NCBI GenBank assembly: GCA_029532415.1 | Contig: JAQOTA010000032.1 | Coordinates: forward strand, 49,075 to 113,074 | Direction: 5' to 3' | DNA length: 64,000 bases | DNA from: Marasmius tenuissimus | Lineage: Eukaryota; Basidiomycota; Agaricomycetes; Agaricales; Marasmiaceae | Shown: positions 11,509 through 22,202 of the stretch, in pieces | Layout: every line of letters starts with the position of its first letter | Position numbering within the stretch: the stretch's first letter is position 1 | Notes under the pieces: generated by a model | The model's database searches: none | What the model saw: only the letters and a program-made list of their open reading frames with translations | Told to the model about the DNA's origin: nothing | Program-made: the position numbers and the translations under genes

Positions 11509-12971
11509 GGTGGTCGAAAATGTCAAGTAGTCAAGGGAGAAGAAGTCGAGAGAGAGAGAGAGGAAAAGGATAGTCTAGAGTCTAGAGAAGAGGAGCGAAT
11601 TCCTCTGTGCTTTTTCTTCCACCCAACGTCCGTGCTTTTGTACTCTCAAATGTGCCGTAAAAATTAGCGAGTGGTGTTGCGGTGAAAGGCCTGCGTACTG
11701 TAATACATCACTGTGAAGGCGTTGAATGTTTTGAGCGATCAAAGATACGGGTTTAGCCGACTTCAGTCCCTCATTCTGGCAGGTTTTGACTTGATTGACG
11801 ACGAATGCAGTATGGTATCTTGTATTTGGCCTATAGTATTTTCAACTCTTGGGATATAGCCTGTGTAGAGCAGAGATTTCAGCGTCTTCAACGCGCCGAC
11901 AAAAATCTACCGAGGACAGCATCAAAAATGATGCAAAGGATCACCAGTGTATATTCTACACCGAGTCGTGATCCGTTAGAGGACAGCTTTCGAACAGTTG
12001 GGAGCAGAGTACGGCCGAATTCCGATTGAGCCTCGCCGACGCGTCGCTGTTCGTAACACGACATATCCAACTTGTTGATTACTGTGGCACGGTTAGAATT
12101 CGAGCCCAAGAAAACGACATTTGTCGAACCTTTTTGAGCCCGAATTTCCGTGTTTTCCCAATTTATATGCTCAAGAATGTAACATGTTGTATTCTACAAG
12201 CATGAGTATAGAAACTGTCAACATACCTTTTTCGGCGTCGCCGAAGGTCTGAGACATGTTTTGGGGTCTTGAGCCGAAGTAAGTGATCGTCATTCTCTCA
12301 CTTGCTCCCCAAAGCCTTGACCTTGTAAATTCTGAGCACTCAATGAATCGACCTTCGTTAATGCATTGGTAGCAGCCCAAGAAAGTTCGACAACTTCTAC
12401 GTGCCAGGCCGCAACGGAGATTGAATGTTGTGATGACAAACGAACTTTCCGAACTCGGCCCTGGTTGAGAGATGAGTGCTACAAGACTTCAGAACAAGAC
12501 ATTTGACGAGATTGAAAGTTTCTGCAGGTACAGAACCCAGGGAGAACAAGCGGAGAGTCGCGTTGACGCTTGAGAGAGAGTGGTTAAGGGTAAAGACAGG
12601 CGTGAGTGGACATCATCATGGCATCATGGTCATGCCGTGGGAAGATTGCTTGGGTAACCGAAAAGAAACCGATGGTCCGGATCCCCTTGCACTGCGTTGA
12701 TGACCAGCGCTTCAGCAAGAGCGAGCTCAGCTTCGAGAAAGCCTCCCACTCGGTATGTTTTCGTTTCTTGGACTTCAAATCGATCGGATCATCGTCTGAT
12801 ATCCACCATTGATACGCTTCTGTGGAGCTTGGAGAAAGAAAAGGAACACTTTCTCGGATAACGATGACTTTTGAAACCTGGGCTTTAGCAGCATGATTCG
12901 AGAGGCAGCGGACTTTTGAGCCAGTAGGTGGCGTATTTATGCTGCTAGACCAAGTCTTTGCTGCATCACTC
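11509..12971. other. Long intergenic stretch, no gene recognised
   Basis: About 1.46 kb upstream of the P450 gene contains only short unsupported open frames. A run of AGAGAGAGAG lies in the P450 leader near 11550-11562. I see no repeats or RNA genes. Confidence 0.4.
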
Positions 12972-13200
12972 TCGCGGCACTTCAACAATCTTTATAGCAG
13001 ATTCATCATCTCTCACATCATCTCTCCCATTCCGACATACATGTACCTCTTGCCCAACACTCATGCCTCCTCATCGCCCATGAGTCAAAGCCCACCTCTC
13101 TTTTGGATTCCCCAACGCACCGCGCCTACTTGTCGAGCTTTGATTTTGGATCGCAGAAGGCCCTTCATACCTTCCTGGCGAAATGGCCATCAATTATCGA
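12972..13200 (-). pseudogene. 3'-end relic of the F-box-like family
   Basis: On the minus strand the conserved C-terminus is still readable: VCRNGRDDVRDDESAIKIVE ends near 12972. Upstream, DGHFARKV, a stop, then RAFC corresponds to DEDFAREVWRAVC in the intact paralogue. At least two in-frame stops separate the pieces, and similarity fades beyond ~13200. It is a dead 3' fragment. Confidence 0.65.
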
Positions 13201-13700
13201 GCATATCTCGTAGAATGAAAAAATTTGCATGAATCGGTGAGTGTCCAGCTCTGAAATCGCTGATTTCGCACGAACCAGGATAACAAACTTGCAATGGTAT
13301 CCAATACCGCACCCCGTTGCTCACTGCAGAATGTACTGGACAACCAAAAGCTGAGAAACGCCTAACTTCTCCTACAGTCGGAACGAATCCCAAAGCAGGT
13401 TAGTTCGAATAGGTTCGCAAATCTGCACTTTCTCGTTCTTCCAGCTGCTGGCCTTGGTATCCTGGAATTGGAACTAGATATTGGATAGTCACGTTTTGAG
13501 CATTGTTTTTCAAAGTTATAGGGCGTAAGTTTCAAGATTAGATGGCATTCCGGCCTCGGGACTTGAGGTGAGTGGCCAGTATACAGTATCAGTCGGGGCC
13601 GAAATTACTTATGTGCACTGCCCTATGTGGCCAAGTATATAGTCTCGGAGGTCAAATTATCATCCTCGTCCCTTCTCCCTCTTTCACATCACATCATATC
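13201..13700. other. Intergenic, nothing recognised
   Basis: This stretch lies between two oppositely oriented family relics. There is no supported gene; it may include the former promoter of the pseudogene at 13701. Confidence 0.35.
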
Positions 13701-14854
13701 ATCATTGACTCTCGGCGGTTTGAGTGCGGAGCTCCTTGCAGAGATATTCGAACTAGTAAGCCGCTCAGACCATTGGTAAGTACAGATTCATGATTCCTCA
13801 TGGCACACGATCTTTTCGCTCTTATGAGTCAGCAGAGTCATATCGGAGGCAGCCTTACCGTTTGCATACCGTGAATCGACGTTTGACTTTACCCAAACCC
13901 CTCAGCATGAGGGTGTGGAAAGGTCTTCGTGTGTGGAAGAACCTTACACGCGCACGCTCCAGCAGATTGATTTATTACTGGATCTCCCGCTCGACCATAC
14001 GATTTGGAAGAGCGTCAGAAAGGTCAATGTTTATTCGACCTTCGTACCATGGCAGCTGGGCGCCGAGAAATATACTAGCGAGTCGCCATTTACACCTTTC
14101 GAAGAAGCTGTCCAAGCCAGATGGCAGTCCTTCAATAGATCTGTATCGGGTGTCGTTCGCCTCGTTATTGATGAAATATGGATAGAATACGCGATGGATC
14201 ATGGAAGCTTCAAGGGGCTGAAGTATCTCGCTTTCAAAATGAACTCACATTCACGTTTCCAAGATTGTTCTCAAATCGACATTGGAGAGATTCCTCTCTT
14301 CCCAGCCATCCCTCTCTTCCCTCTCCATCACCAAATACCACGGCCACATCGATCTTTCCCTCATTCGTACTGAAGGGGATCTCAATCTCATGCGCTCTGA
14401 AGCTCGTTATCTCGAGCACCTGGAATTCGATCTCAATCAAACACGTAATCTCGGAGAGAACGAAACAAGGGCATACAAGATCTTGTCCACCTTCCAGTCG
14501 CTCGGCAAGATTACGATCCACTACGACGTCGGGTTATACCATGAGCACTCCTCATCTTCGAGAGTCTCCAGGGTTGAAAAGAGGACGCCCCCCGAAACGA
14601 CTGACTTAGACGAAGTATATTCGCCAGTTGGTGGACGATTTGCGAGAGAGGTGTGGCGGGCTGTGTGTAATTCACGACTCGATGAGCTGGTGCTATACGT
14701 AGGAAAACATAGCTCAAGGACTGGACTTGGACGGCTTCCTCTCTGGATCTTCAGGAGGGAGCGGGAAGCTAGAAACCGTGTGCGGGTGTCTCGAAATAAG
14801 AGGGATGATTTGAGAGATGAATCAGCCGCTCTCAAGATCGTTGAGGCCCGGTAG
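13701..14854 (+). pseudogene. F-box-like family member c, heavily degraded
   Basis: The F-box exon is recognisable (LSAELLAEIFEL, ending at 13755) but has no in-frame ATG. Exon 2 begins IHDSSWHTIFSLL and hits an in-frame TGA where paralogues have Arg. The frame then continues through ISEAALPFAYRESTFDF and WKSVRKVNVY to RSVSGVVRL near 14164. Here roughly 200 residues present in paralogues (the FDCTERVPI to RFRV part) are deleted. After a further frameshift near 14280, the C-terminal part is open from 14282 to 14854 (SLSSLSITKYHGHIDL, LEFDLNQTR, FAREVWRAVCNS, KRDDLRDESAALKIVEA) but lacks about 20 residues around the DDLDL motif. Several independent lesions make this a clear pseudogene. Confidence 0.85.
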
Positions 14855-15303
14855 CTAGTGAGTAAGGATACGCGTATGTATGGCAGTCATCATTTGCTCT
14901 TTGCTCCGATATTCACATCACTCTCCTAATCTCCAGCCATCTTGGTGGTCTGTCGCTCAGATTCCCTCGACTTCAAGTCGAACAGCAAGCAACGTAAGCC
15001 CCAAATGGCACTCTGCTCATCGCCACTCTCGTTCGAAGCCGAAGATGCCCGTACTCGTGTATATTGCTGATCGGCTTACAAACTCGATAAAAACACTTGG
15101 CTTTCTGGGGGTAGGCTAACGTTGGCTTTTATCCTCGGGGACCTCGTTGAAGACCACGCTACCCAACAGAATACGTAGGCGGCGCTCAATCCGTTACTAA
15201 TCCAGAGAGATAACAGGCTTGGCATGTACAGGCGCGAATCCTCTTGGCGTAGGTTTGGCAAGTCCGTTTTGACCTACTTTTTGGATGGCTATGCTCCCTG
15301 TAC
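14855..15303. other. Intergenic, nothing recognised
   Basis: This is the stretch between the pseudogene and the core promoter of the next gene. There is no supported coding sequence. Confidence 0.35.
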
Positions 15304-15310
15304 TATATAT
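15304..15310 (+). promoter_or_regulatory. TATA box of the DUF6593 gene at 15360
   Basis: TATATAT lies 50 bp upstream of the ATG, supporting that start codon. Confidence 0.45.
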
Positions 15311-15359
15311 ACGACCAGGCTAAGGGGCGTGAATCCTCAAGAAACCCCCACGGACGACA

Positions 15360-16030
15360 ATGGATCTCGTATTCTCTCAGGACGACCCAAAAAACGCAAT
15401 CCTTTCACTTTCGACGGGACAGAGAATATACGAGTTATATACTCAAGCTCGATTGTTACATAGTGAAAGTACAATCATCCGGAAGTTCGATTCGGGGCAC
15501 TATGCGGGAAGCCCTCCGACAGACATTGGACAAGTCAAGCTACGAACGTTTGGGGACGATATTTGTGAATTATCAGGGAGAGATATACGACCCAGGAGCG
15601 AGGATCTTTTCTCGGGGTATGTACCATTCAGACCACTCAATAATTGAAATTGATATCGATGTCTGACGCTACCAATTTTGTCTGAATAGTAAAAGACACT
15701 TTACTTCTTTGATAACGGGGCAGAAATATAGCTGGAAGCGCAAAACCTCGAAAGTCCTGGTGAGAAATCTCGAAGACCTTTCCGTGGCATCATGTCAAGC
15801 TGACTAGTATTCGTCCGAATTTCTAGTTGATTGATAAATTCGAGAACACGATCGCTGTCTACGAGTATAGTCACTCTGGTATTTTTCACGCAAAAGCGCC
15901 GACGATGTTGTCGGTTACCCCGGTGGGGCTACCTTTTCTGGACGAGATTGTGGTGACTTTTGTGTATGCTGAGCAGAGGTTTAGAGAAGAGGTTGCGGCA
16001 GCGGGAGAAGCTGCTTCCTCTGCGGCATAA
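15360..16030 (+). CDS. DUF6593 domain protein, 176 aa
   Basis: Three exons (15360-15616, 15690-15759, 15827-16030) join in phase to 176 residues. The whole protein is the DUF6593 domain common in Agaricomycetes. It has an N-terminal strand MDLVFSQDDPKNAIL, then YELYTQARLLHSESTIIRKF, a central DIGQVKLRTFGDDICELSGR, then YSWKRKTSKV. The typical C-terminus is FLDEIVVTFVYAEQRFREE, followed by a short Ala/Glu-rich tail. There is no signal peptide or membrane segment. The biochemical role of the family is not known. It is a different member from the duplicated DUF6593 gene at 1.4/59 kb, which is longer and has a Ser/Gly-rich N-terminus. Confidence 0.88.
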
Positions 16031-16674
16031 TGGTGTGTACTGGCTCGAGGTCCTTTGAATTTCTCATATCGTATTCGTTGTGATCTAATATAGCTTCTGC
16101 TCGAGACTTGTAATGTACTTTTTATATATCATCCATCGTCATGATAAAGCAGCAAACATTAAAACTCGCATCGACCTATTCGATATACCAAGTTATGTAC
16201 ACATATAAATCTGCCAACCCGACCTTAAAGTCATGGTATTGACGATCTTGCCCATACCATAACACTGTATGGTATCAAACCTGTCATAAGTGGGCCCATC
16301 CCTGACCATCTCCGCTCTTTTTCAGCGACGAGACTCGTTCGGGGCCCGCTTGATGGGTCGGAGTCAAAGGTATCCCCAACGATGGCGGAAGCTCGGAATT
16401 CACATTCATAGGGGTTGTCTTCCGGCTGGGGTTGTGGGCTCAGTGGATCATGGAGACCATCATATCCCGAGTGAGATGTTTGAAGGCATCAACAAACTGA
16501 CACCATCGGGAGCTCGTTTAAATGCGCAAAATCGATCAAGGTGGAGAACACGCTTACAGAAAACCAAAGTGACAGGGAAGTGTCGCTCCATCGTGACGGT
16601 GCAATCAACCTTTATTCTCGAAAAATGTCGAACATACACATTTAGTAGCTATCAAGCCAAATACTCATCTTCTT
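16031..16674. other. Intergenic between convergent genes
   Basis: Both flanking genes end here, so this is 3' flank of each. No gene, repeat or RNA was recognised. Confidence 0.4.
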
Positions 16675-18359
16675 TCACCACCCTTCGACAATCTGCAGAG
16701 CATTCCAATCATCTCTCAAGTCATCCCTTTCGTTTCGACACACGCGTATCCTCTTTCTAGCACACAGCTCGTCCGATCGAATCTCCCAATCCCGTTCTCC
16801 AACATGCAGGACCAACTCCTCAAGATGGTTTGCGCACACGGCCCGCCACACCTCCCTCGCAAAGTCTTCATCGACTACGGTATATATCTCCTTAAACTCT
16901 GCAAGCGAGAAGTCGCTTTCGAAACCTTGGTGGTGTTCCCCAACGTCGTAATGAATGTAGATGCTGCGGAGGGATTTGAAAAACGACAGGAAGGTGTATA
17001 CAACCATCTCGTTCTCCTTTGGGTTTGGGGTCCGATTAATGTCGAACTCGAAGTGCTCTAAATGAGGACATTCAGAGCGGATGAGTTTCAGGTCATCCAG
17101 GGCGAGGATAGGGCGAGATTCATATATATCTTCGACTTGGTGAAGCGATAGCGAACGCAAGCTAACCCCGTGGTGAGAAAGGACGGAGGAAAGGTCGATA
17201 AATTCATGGTAACTGACGACGGAAAGAGATTCCAGAGGGGGCAGGGAGGAAATAAAAGCATCCAACGTCATTTTGAACTCCCCTTCAAGATCACCGAAGC
17301 TCAGGAAAAGGTGAGCTATTTTGAAAGCAAGATGCTTTAGGCCGCTGAAGGTTCTCTGCTCCATTACGCGTTTCAACCATTCTGAATCAGAAATACGGCC
17401 AATGTCCAACGTTTCGATGTTTTCGAGATCGATGAATGCTTCCCATAACTTGAGTTGGGAAAGGTACGTCTTGATCTTCCTCACTGTCGTCTTCTGGACC
17501 GGCTCTCCCACACGAAAACGTCCGGCTTCCCTTCTTCTCTCGGCTTCTTCATCCTCACCCTCCTGGCCCACTTGGACAATCACCGGTGCACCTGGATAGG
17601 CAGGCCTATTACTATAACCGACTTCCTCTAAGCTCGGGGACAGCGCTAGAATCCGCTCGAGTGCGTCGACCTCATAAGAAGCACTCGTGAAGAGCCAGTT
17701 CTCGTACACGAAATTTGCCTCTATACTCTTCAACACAGGTGAACGTGCCAAAGCCTCCTCGTAAGGGTCCCCAAATGGCGCATCAGGTCGAAGACGAGTC
17801 CAGTTTCTGACGCGAAGGTGACAGGATGGGTGATTGGTCTCCAGAGCTGCGAGGAGGATGATAGGTACGCGCTCGGTGCAGTCGAAAACTAACTCCCGGA
17901 GGTTGACTATGCGGGATAAGAACTCGGTGAACGAGCCCCATCTATCCTGAACAGTCTCTTCGGATGGTGTAAAGGAGGGTTCACTAGTGTCGTCCGGCCA
18001 TTGTACGAAGCTTGAGTAAACAGCGACCTTCCTGACGCTCTTCCAAATTGTATGCTCTTTCGGCAGTGCTAGTAATGAATCGAGCTGCCGGAAGGTGCGC
18101 ATGACAGGCTTTTCCGTATCAGTTGGCTTGTCCCGAGCAGTTGCGGTATAGTTGAACGTCGATTCTCGGTATACGAACGGCAAAGCAGCCTCGGACACGC
18201 GCTTGTTGACTCCCAAGAGTGAAAAGATTGTATGTCGTGAGGAATCATGAATCTCAATCGACAGTCTGAGGGCCTGTTGATCGAAATTTTGACTGACGAA
18301 CTCACAAGTTTGAATATCTCTGCGAGGAGTTCTGCGCTCAAATCGCTGAGATTCGACAT
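16675..18359 (-). CDS. F-box-like family member d, intact, 543 aa
   Basis: This is the only undamaged copy of the local family. Exon 1 (18359-18306, 18 codons: MSNLSDLSAELLAEIFKL) is joined over a 53-bp intron to exon 2 (18252-16675), giving 543 residues. Residues ~5-50 resemble an F-box (LSAELLAEIF, then FSLLGVNKRVSEAALPFVYR). The rest is a leucine-rich, repeat-like C-terminal part with conserved blocks: FDCTERVPIILLAALETNHP, EALARSPVLKSI, LERILALSPSLEEV, LESLSVVSYHEFIDL and FAREVWRAVCANHLEELVLH. It ends in CRNERDDLRDDWNALQIVEGW. F-box proteins normally link substrates to SCF ubiquitin ligases via Skp1; that role is inferred from the weak F-box only. A TATATATATG lies ~55 bp upstream of the ATG; an upstream in-frame ATG at 18431 would precede that TATA and is less likely. 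Confidence 0.82.
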
Positions 18360-19755
18360 TATGGTAAGTAAAGAGGGAGAAGGGTTCACGAGGATGATCT
18401 GGCCTTGTGGCATATATATACTTGAATGCACCGGGCAGTGCCGTCATTAATTTCGGCACTGGCGGCCAGCCGTTCAGGCCCAAACTCCCGGCCGGGCCCA
18501 TAAACTTTCTCTCGGGCCCAATATGAGATAAGCCGCATCTGAATTCCTTGGCCTTCTTTGAATTGGATCGGTATCGGAGATAGTATACCTGAATAGAGGC
18601 CACCCAGACACAAACTACCAAAGTCTATGCTTGGTCTATGCGTTGCTTGCAGGGCTCGGAATCTTCGATTGCGATGCTTCGATCATCAGCAAAATACCCA
18701 AACATTTAAAACCTCGTTAGAATGGATCTGCGTCAATAAAATACAGCGATCTGATAGCGGTACATTTTGAGAGTGTTATAACTTGGTGGAAGTCCCGCAA
18801 CGCGTTGACATAAATTCAGAGGTCTATAACAGGATCAGAACACAGTTTGAATACGATTAAAACTCACCTAAAACCTGTTAAAACCCCTCAAAATGATATA
18901 CGGGGTTGTGCCCCACCGAACTCATTGTGATGAACAAAAGGGTTTGTCAATGGTTTTGGGGCGTTTAAAGGGGGTTTTCCAAGGATTTTCACGGGTTTTG
19001 GATGATTTTAACGTGTTTTGTGGCTATTAAACAATGGTAGTGGTTGGAAGATAATAAAAATGACAGTTCTGACTCTTATACGACAGCAATAACTTCCCCT
19101 TGAAGCTTGACTGGTGATCATCGTGTATATGAGCGAAGATTCAACGGCAGGACTTGCCATCGGCGCGAAATATCCGGTGGTCCGGCAAATTTTGCGCGCC
19201 TCGAGCCAACCCCAGCGCCAGCGCTCAAGCTCAAGCTCAGATTCCGTCGGAGTTTGAACTACAACACTCACGCACTCGCGACAACTCTTGCCCATCGTAA
19301 TTTTCAACCACCACGGCCATGTACTTGCAGTCCACTTGACTCCGTCTCGCGCTCACTTCAATGCTAATTCATCTTTCAGTAAGTCTAGTATGTCTAATCT
19401 TGTCAGTTTCTCATTCTCATTCCTCATATAACCAGGGTCCAAACTTCAACGCGTTCAAGTCAAGCACGCTGGGAGACCACTAGAATGGAAGTAGGAAGAG
19501 TTTTAGGGCCTAGGTGTGTCTTCAAACCATTTAGATATAGTTTTATAATTATTGACTACCCACGGTCGACAGCTTTGAAGATTTGACAGGTACCGGTGAC
19601 ATGTTGATACAGAGGCCTGGCGGCGACACTGGCCCTACCAGACGAGGCCTCGGCGACTTGTGGACTCCAACAACCTCTCTCCCCTCCTTCACCATCTCAT
19701 GATGACACCATGACGCACGTCTGGGGTTTACATGCGCACTGACCACTTCTACGGG
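18360..19755. other. Intergenic, no gene recognised
   Basis: Apart from the inverted repeat and the upstream TATA of the F-box gene, this 1.4-kb stretch holds only short unsupported open frames. Confidence 0.35.
18861..19020. repeat. Imperfect inverted repeat, AAAACC-rich
   Basis: The left arm (about 18861-18900, with TTAAAACTCACCTAAAACC) and the right arm (about 18970-19015) are imperfect reverse complements, roughly two thirds identical by eye, around a ~70-bp spacer. I could not identify a target duplication. It may be an old MITE or simply low-complexity sequence. Confidence 0.35.
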
Positions 19756-20150
19756 TATATAAGGCCAATACTTTCCAGTCCTATCCCGACGTCTCTTCCC
19801 CCCCTACCACCACCATCCCCTCCACTCTCTCTTCCTCTCGTCCTCCATACCTCCCATGCTGGCTCTCGTATCTACAAACCTCCTACATTTCCGTGGACAA
19901 CCTCAATCCCAACATCGGTTTTCAGTACGTGAATTAATTCCATTCATCGCCCATCCCAACTGACATCATCTTCTCTCAAAGTGGCCAGGCCTTCCTCGGC
20001 ATGCAACACACGTCTCTTTTGGAAACAGTGAGCATGTTGACTCTCTTGATCTCCCCCCTTAATTCACTCTGCGTTGTTTGGCTTGTACCAGTGCATATAT
20101 GCGGTTTGCTCAGGGCCCAACGGCTGGTCAGGTATCGTCGCTTTAAAAGT
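19756..20150 (+). other. TATA box followed by splice-like exons, unidentified
   Basis: A TATATAA (19756-19762) precedes a pyrimidine-rich leader. Downstream, GT-AG signals could join short stretches into VDNLNPNIGF, then GQAFLGMQHTSLLET, then CIYAVCSGPNGW. I could not find an in-frame ATG or a credible continuation past ~20130. It may be a transcribed non-coding or decayed gene. I do not recognise the peptide. Confidence 0.25.
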
Positions 20151-21150
20151 GTTGTCCCCATCCCTTTCTCATTACCACTCGGAGCAGTTCGTAGTTCGCA
20201 GTATCTGTCATGACCATAAGCATGACTATCGTCGTCGAAGTCGCCGGTACGTCGTATTCCACTGTCATTGGCCTCACATCTGACCAGTTCAACATTTTGT
20301 TGGGGTTTAGCTGTCCGGTTCTGGTAATCTGGTATGTCCCTCGACTCTTTCTTGTCAACGTCTCAATCGTTAATATTAACATCAGGGCCTTGCCACCATT
20401 GACTGCTCAAAGGCATACCGCATACGTGTATGTACCCTCTGGGAAGATTTGTAATGTATCCACTATCCACCCTGTTGTTTTTCGTAGTCTTTTCATGTTC
20501 TTCTTGTATGTTATCAATCAATTTCATGTCAATTGTTACTCCCTATACCAAGTGCAATGTCCCCGACTATCTATGTGAATATCCGCAATGCCGCCCTGTA
20601 GATCCGACAAAATGTCCGATAATTGTTATACTCCCTGCAATACGCCACCTTCTCTGCTATCAGTTAATCTTTCTACCACTCGCTAGTTCTCGTGACATTC
20701 TCCAATACTCGCCGCGACCTCCGCTATCTGGCACTCTCCCTCAAAACTGGTTAAAACCCCTCGGAACCCGGTACACTTTGCGCAACTCGCGACAACCTTC
20801 ACTCTCCGGTATCATCCTCAACACTCGTCAGAAGGTACGGAAATCTATTGATACCTGCCATTACCAAGCTCATGAGTTCTCAGTAATCTGCCGTATTTCA
20901 GGAAAATTTTAACACGGTTATATACTCTCTTCCTGCTCTCAACCACTTACAGTGAGCTTCAGTCTACCTAACGGGTATTGGGGTACCAAATGGCCTTACA
21001 ACCGTTCGGGTATTTTGCTGATGATAAGCATCCTCGCTCTCAAGATCGGTCTTTGAGCTTTCCCAGTTATGCTACATTTTGTTTGTGAGTGCTACTCGTA
21101 CAATGAAACTCCAAGGGTAAAAAGATTCAACAGGATATCGAAAAACCAAT
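20151..21150. other. Intergenic, nothing recognised
   Basis: About 1 kb of pyrimidine-rich sequence with no supported gene, ending at the 3' end of the heat-shock gene. Confidence 0.35.
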
Positions 21151-21732
21151 TCAAAAGATTGTGATCCTACGAGGCTCAGCCTCCTTCCCAGACTTGGGAA
21201 AGGTGACAGTAAGCACGCCGTCCTCCAACGAGGCTTTTATTTCCTCTTCCTATTGCCACAGCGTCAGCGTCGTTGACATTGAGCCACTTCATAAACACAA
21301 AACTCACCTTGACGCCCTTCGGCAGCTGCAACGTCCTTGCGAATCTACCAAAGCGCCTCTCGCGGATAGCATAACCGTTCTCTTCGTGGTCAGAAGAAAT
21401 CTTGGTTTCCCCAGAGACTGTGAGACGGCCATCGTGAATATCGATGTTGACATCGTCCTTCTTGAGGCCGGGGAGTTCGAATGTGGCGGTTACGGTGTTG
21501 GTTTGGCCATCTTCGTGGAGGTCCATTCTGTGATAGAGATAGTAAGCGGACGTTCAGAGCTTCGATTAAGTAGGAAGGTTGAAACTTACCTCGGTTTGAT
21601 GGACTGAACGACGCTGGGATTCTGGGTGTCACCTTCCCCTCCAGAACCTAGACGGCGCTGAGCGTTCCGAGGGGAGAAAGCTTCATCAAAGAAGCGGTCA
21701 AAGTTGTAGAAGGGTTCGTAGTAGTAAGACAT
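21151..21732 (-). CDS. Small heat-shock protein (Hsp20/alpha-crystallin), 153 aa
   Basis: Three exons (21732-21590, 21527-21308, 21249-21151) give 153 residues, typical for fungal Hsp20. The N-terminus is aromatic (MSYYYEPFYNFDRFFDEAFS), as in class I small heat-shock proteins. The alpha-crystallin domain runs from about residue 49 (MDLHEDGQTNTVTATFELPG) through DGRLTVSGE and RRFGRFARTLQLPKGV to EDGVLTVTFPK. The C-terminal RRITIF contains the I-x-I anchor used in oligomer assembly. It is an ATP-independent chaperone that holds unfolding proteins in the cytosol. Two perfect heat-shock elements and a TATA box lie just upstream, so heat induction through HSF1 is expected. Confidence 0.95.
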
Positions 21733-21819
21733 GGAAAGGTAAGATCAATAGCAGGGAGAGTTAGTACTGTAGTTGGAGTCGTTGAATTTGCTGAGGATCA
21801 AGCTGAGGACTACGAGTAG

Positions 21820-21827
21820 CTTTTATA
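21820..21827 (-). promoter_or_regulatory. TATA box of the Hsp20 gene
   Basis: TATAAAAG on the minus strand, 88 bp upstream of the ATG and 20 bp downstream of the proximal heat-shock element. Confidence 0.6.
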
Positions 21828-21846
21828 CTCAAAAACAACTGGTGTA

Positions 21847-21859
21847 GAAATTTCTTGAA
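21847..21859 (-). promoter_or_regulatory. Heat-shock element, proximal
   Basis: GAAATTTCTTGAA is a perfect three-unit element (GAA-nn-TTC-nn-GAA), the trimer-binding site of heat-shock factor, 115 bp upstream of the Hsp20 ATG. Confidence 0.75.
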
Positions 21860-21941
21860 ACAGCCAGCGTATTGCATCATCGCTGACCGTGAGTCAGCAG
21901 TAGTTCTGAAAGTACCAGTGAGAGATGTCCCGAAGACGACC

Positions 21942-21954
21942 GAAGGTTCGAGAA
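21942..21954 (-). promoter_or_regulatory. Heat-shock element, distal
   Basis: GAAGGTTCGAGAA is a second perfect three-unit element, about 95 bp further upstream. Two phased elements favour cooperative HSF binding. Confidence 0.7.
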
Positions 21955-22202
21955 GCCTGTGGACGGGAGGGATACTCGCCGTACGGAAGCATTTGAGGTC
22001 GGGTTAAAGATGTCCAAGGGATTCAAAGCAAGCATCCCAAGCCATAGCGCAGTCCTCGCATCAAAACAGCCTTTGACAAAGGAACGAGCTCGAGGCAGGT
22101 GGTGGTGGGTGGTAAACCTCGCGCGGCCCGGGCGTTCTCCGGAGTTGTAATGTGGGATAAATTTGAATTACCTAAGGTTGACTTCCTTTCTTGGACCCGC
22201 GA

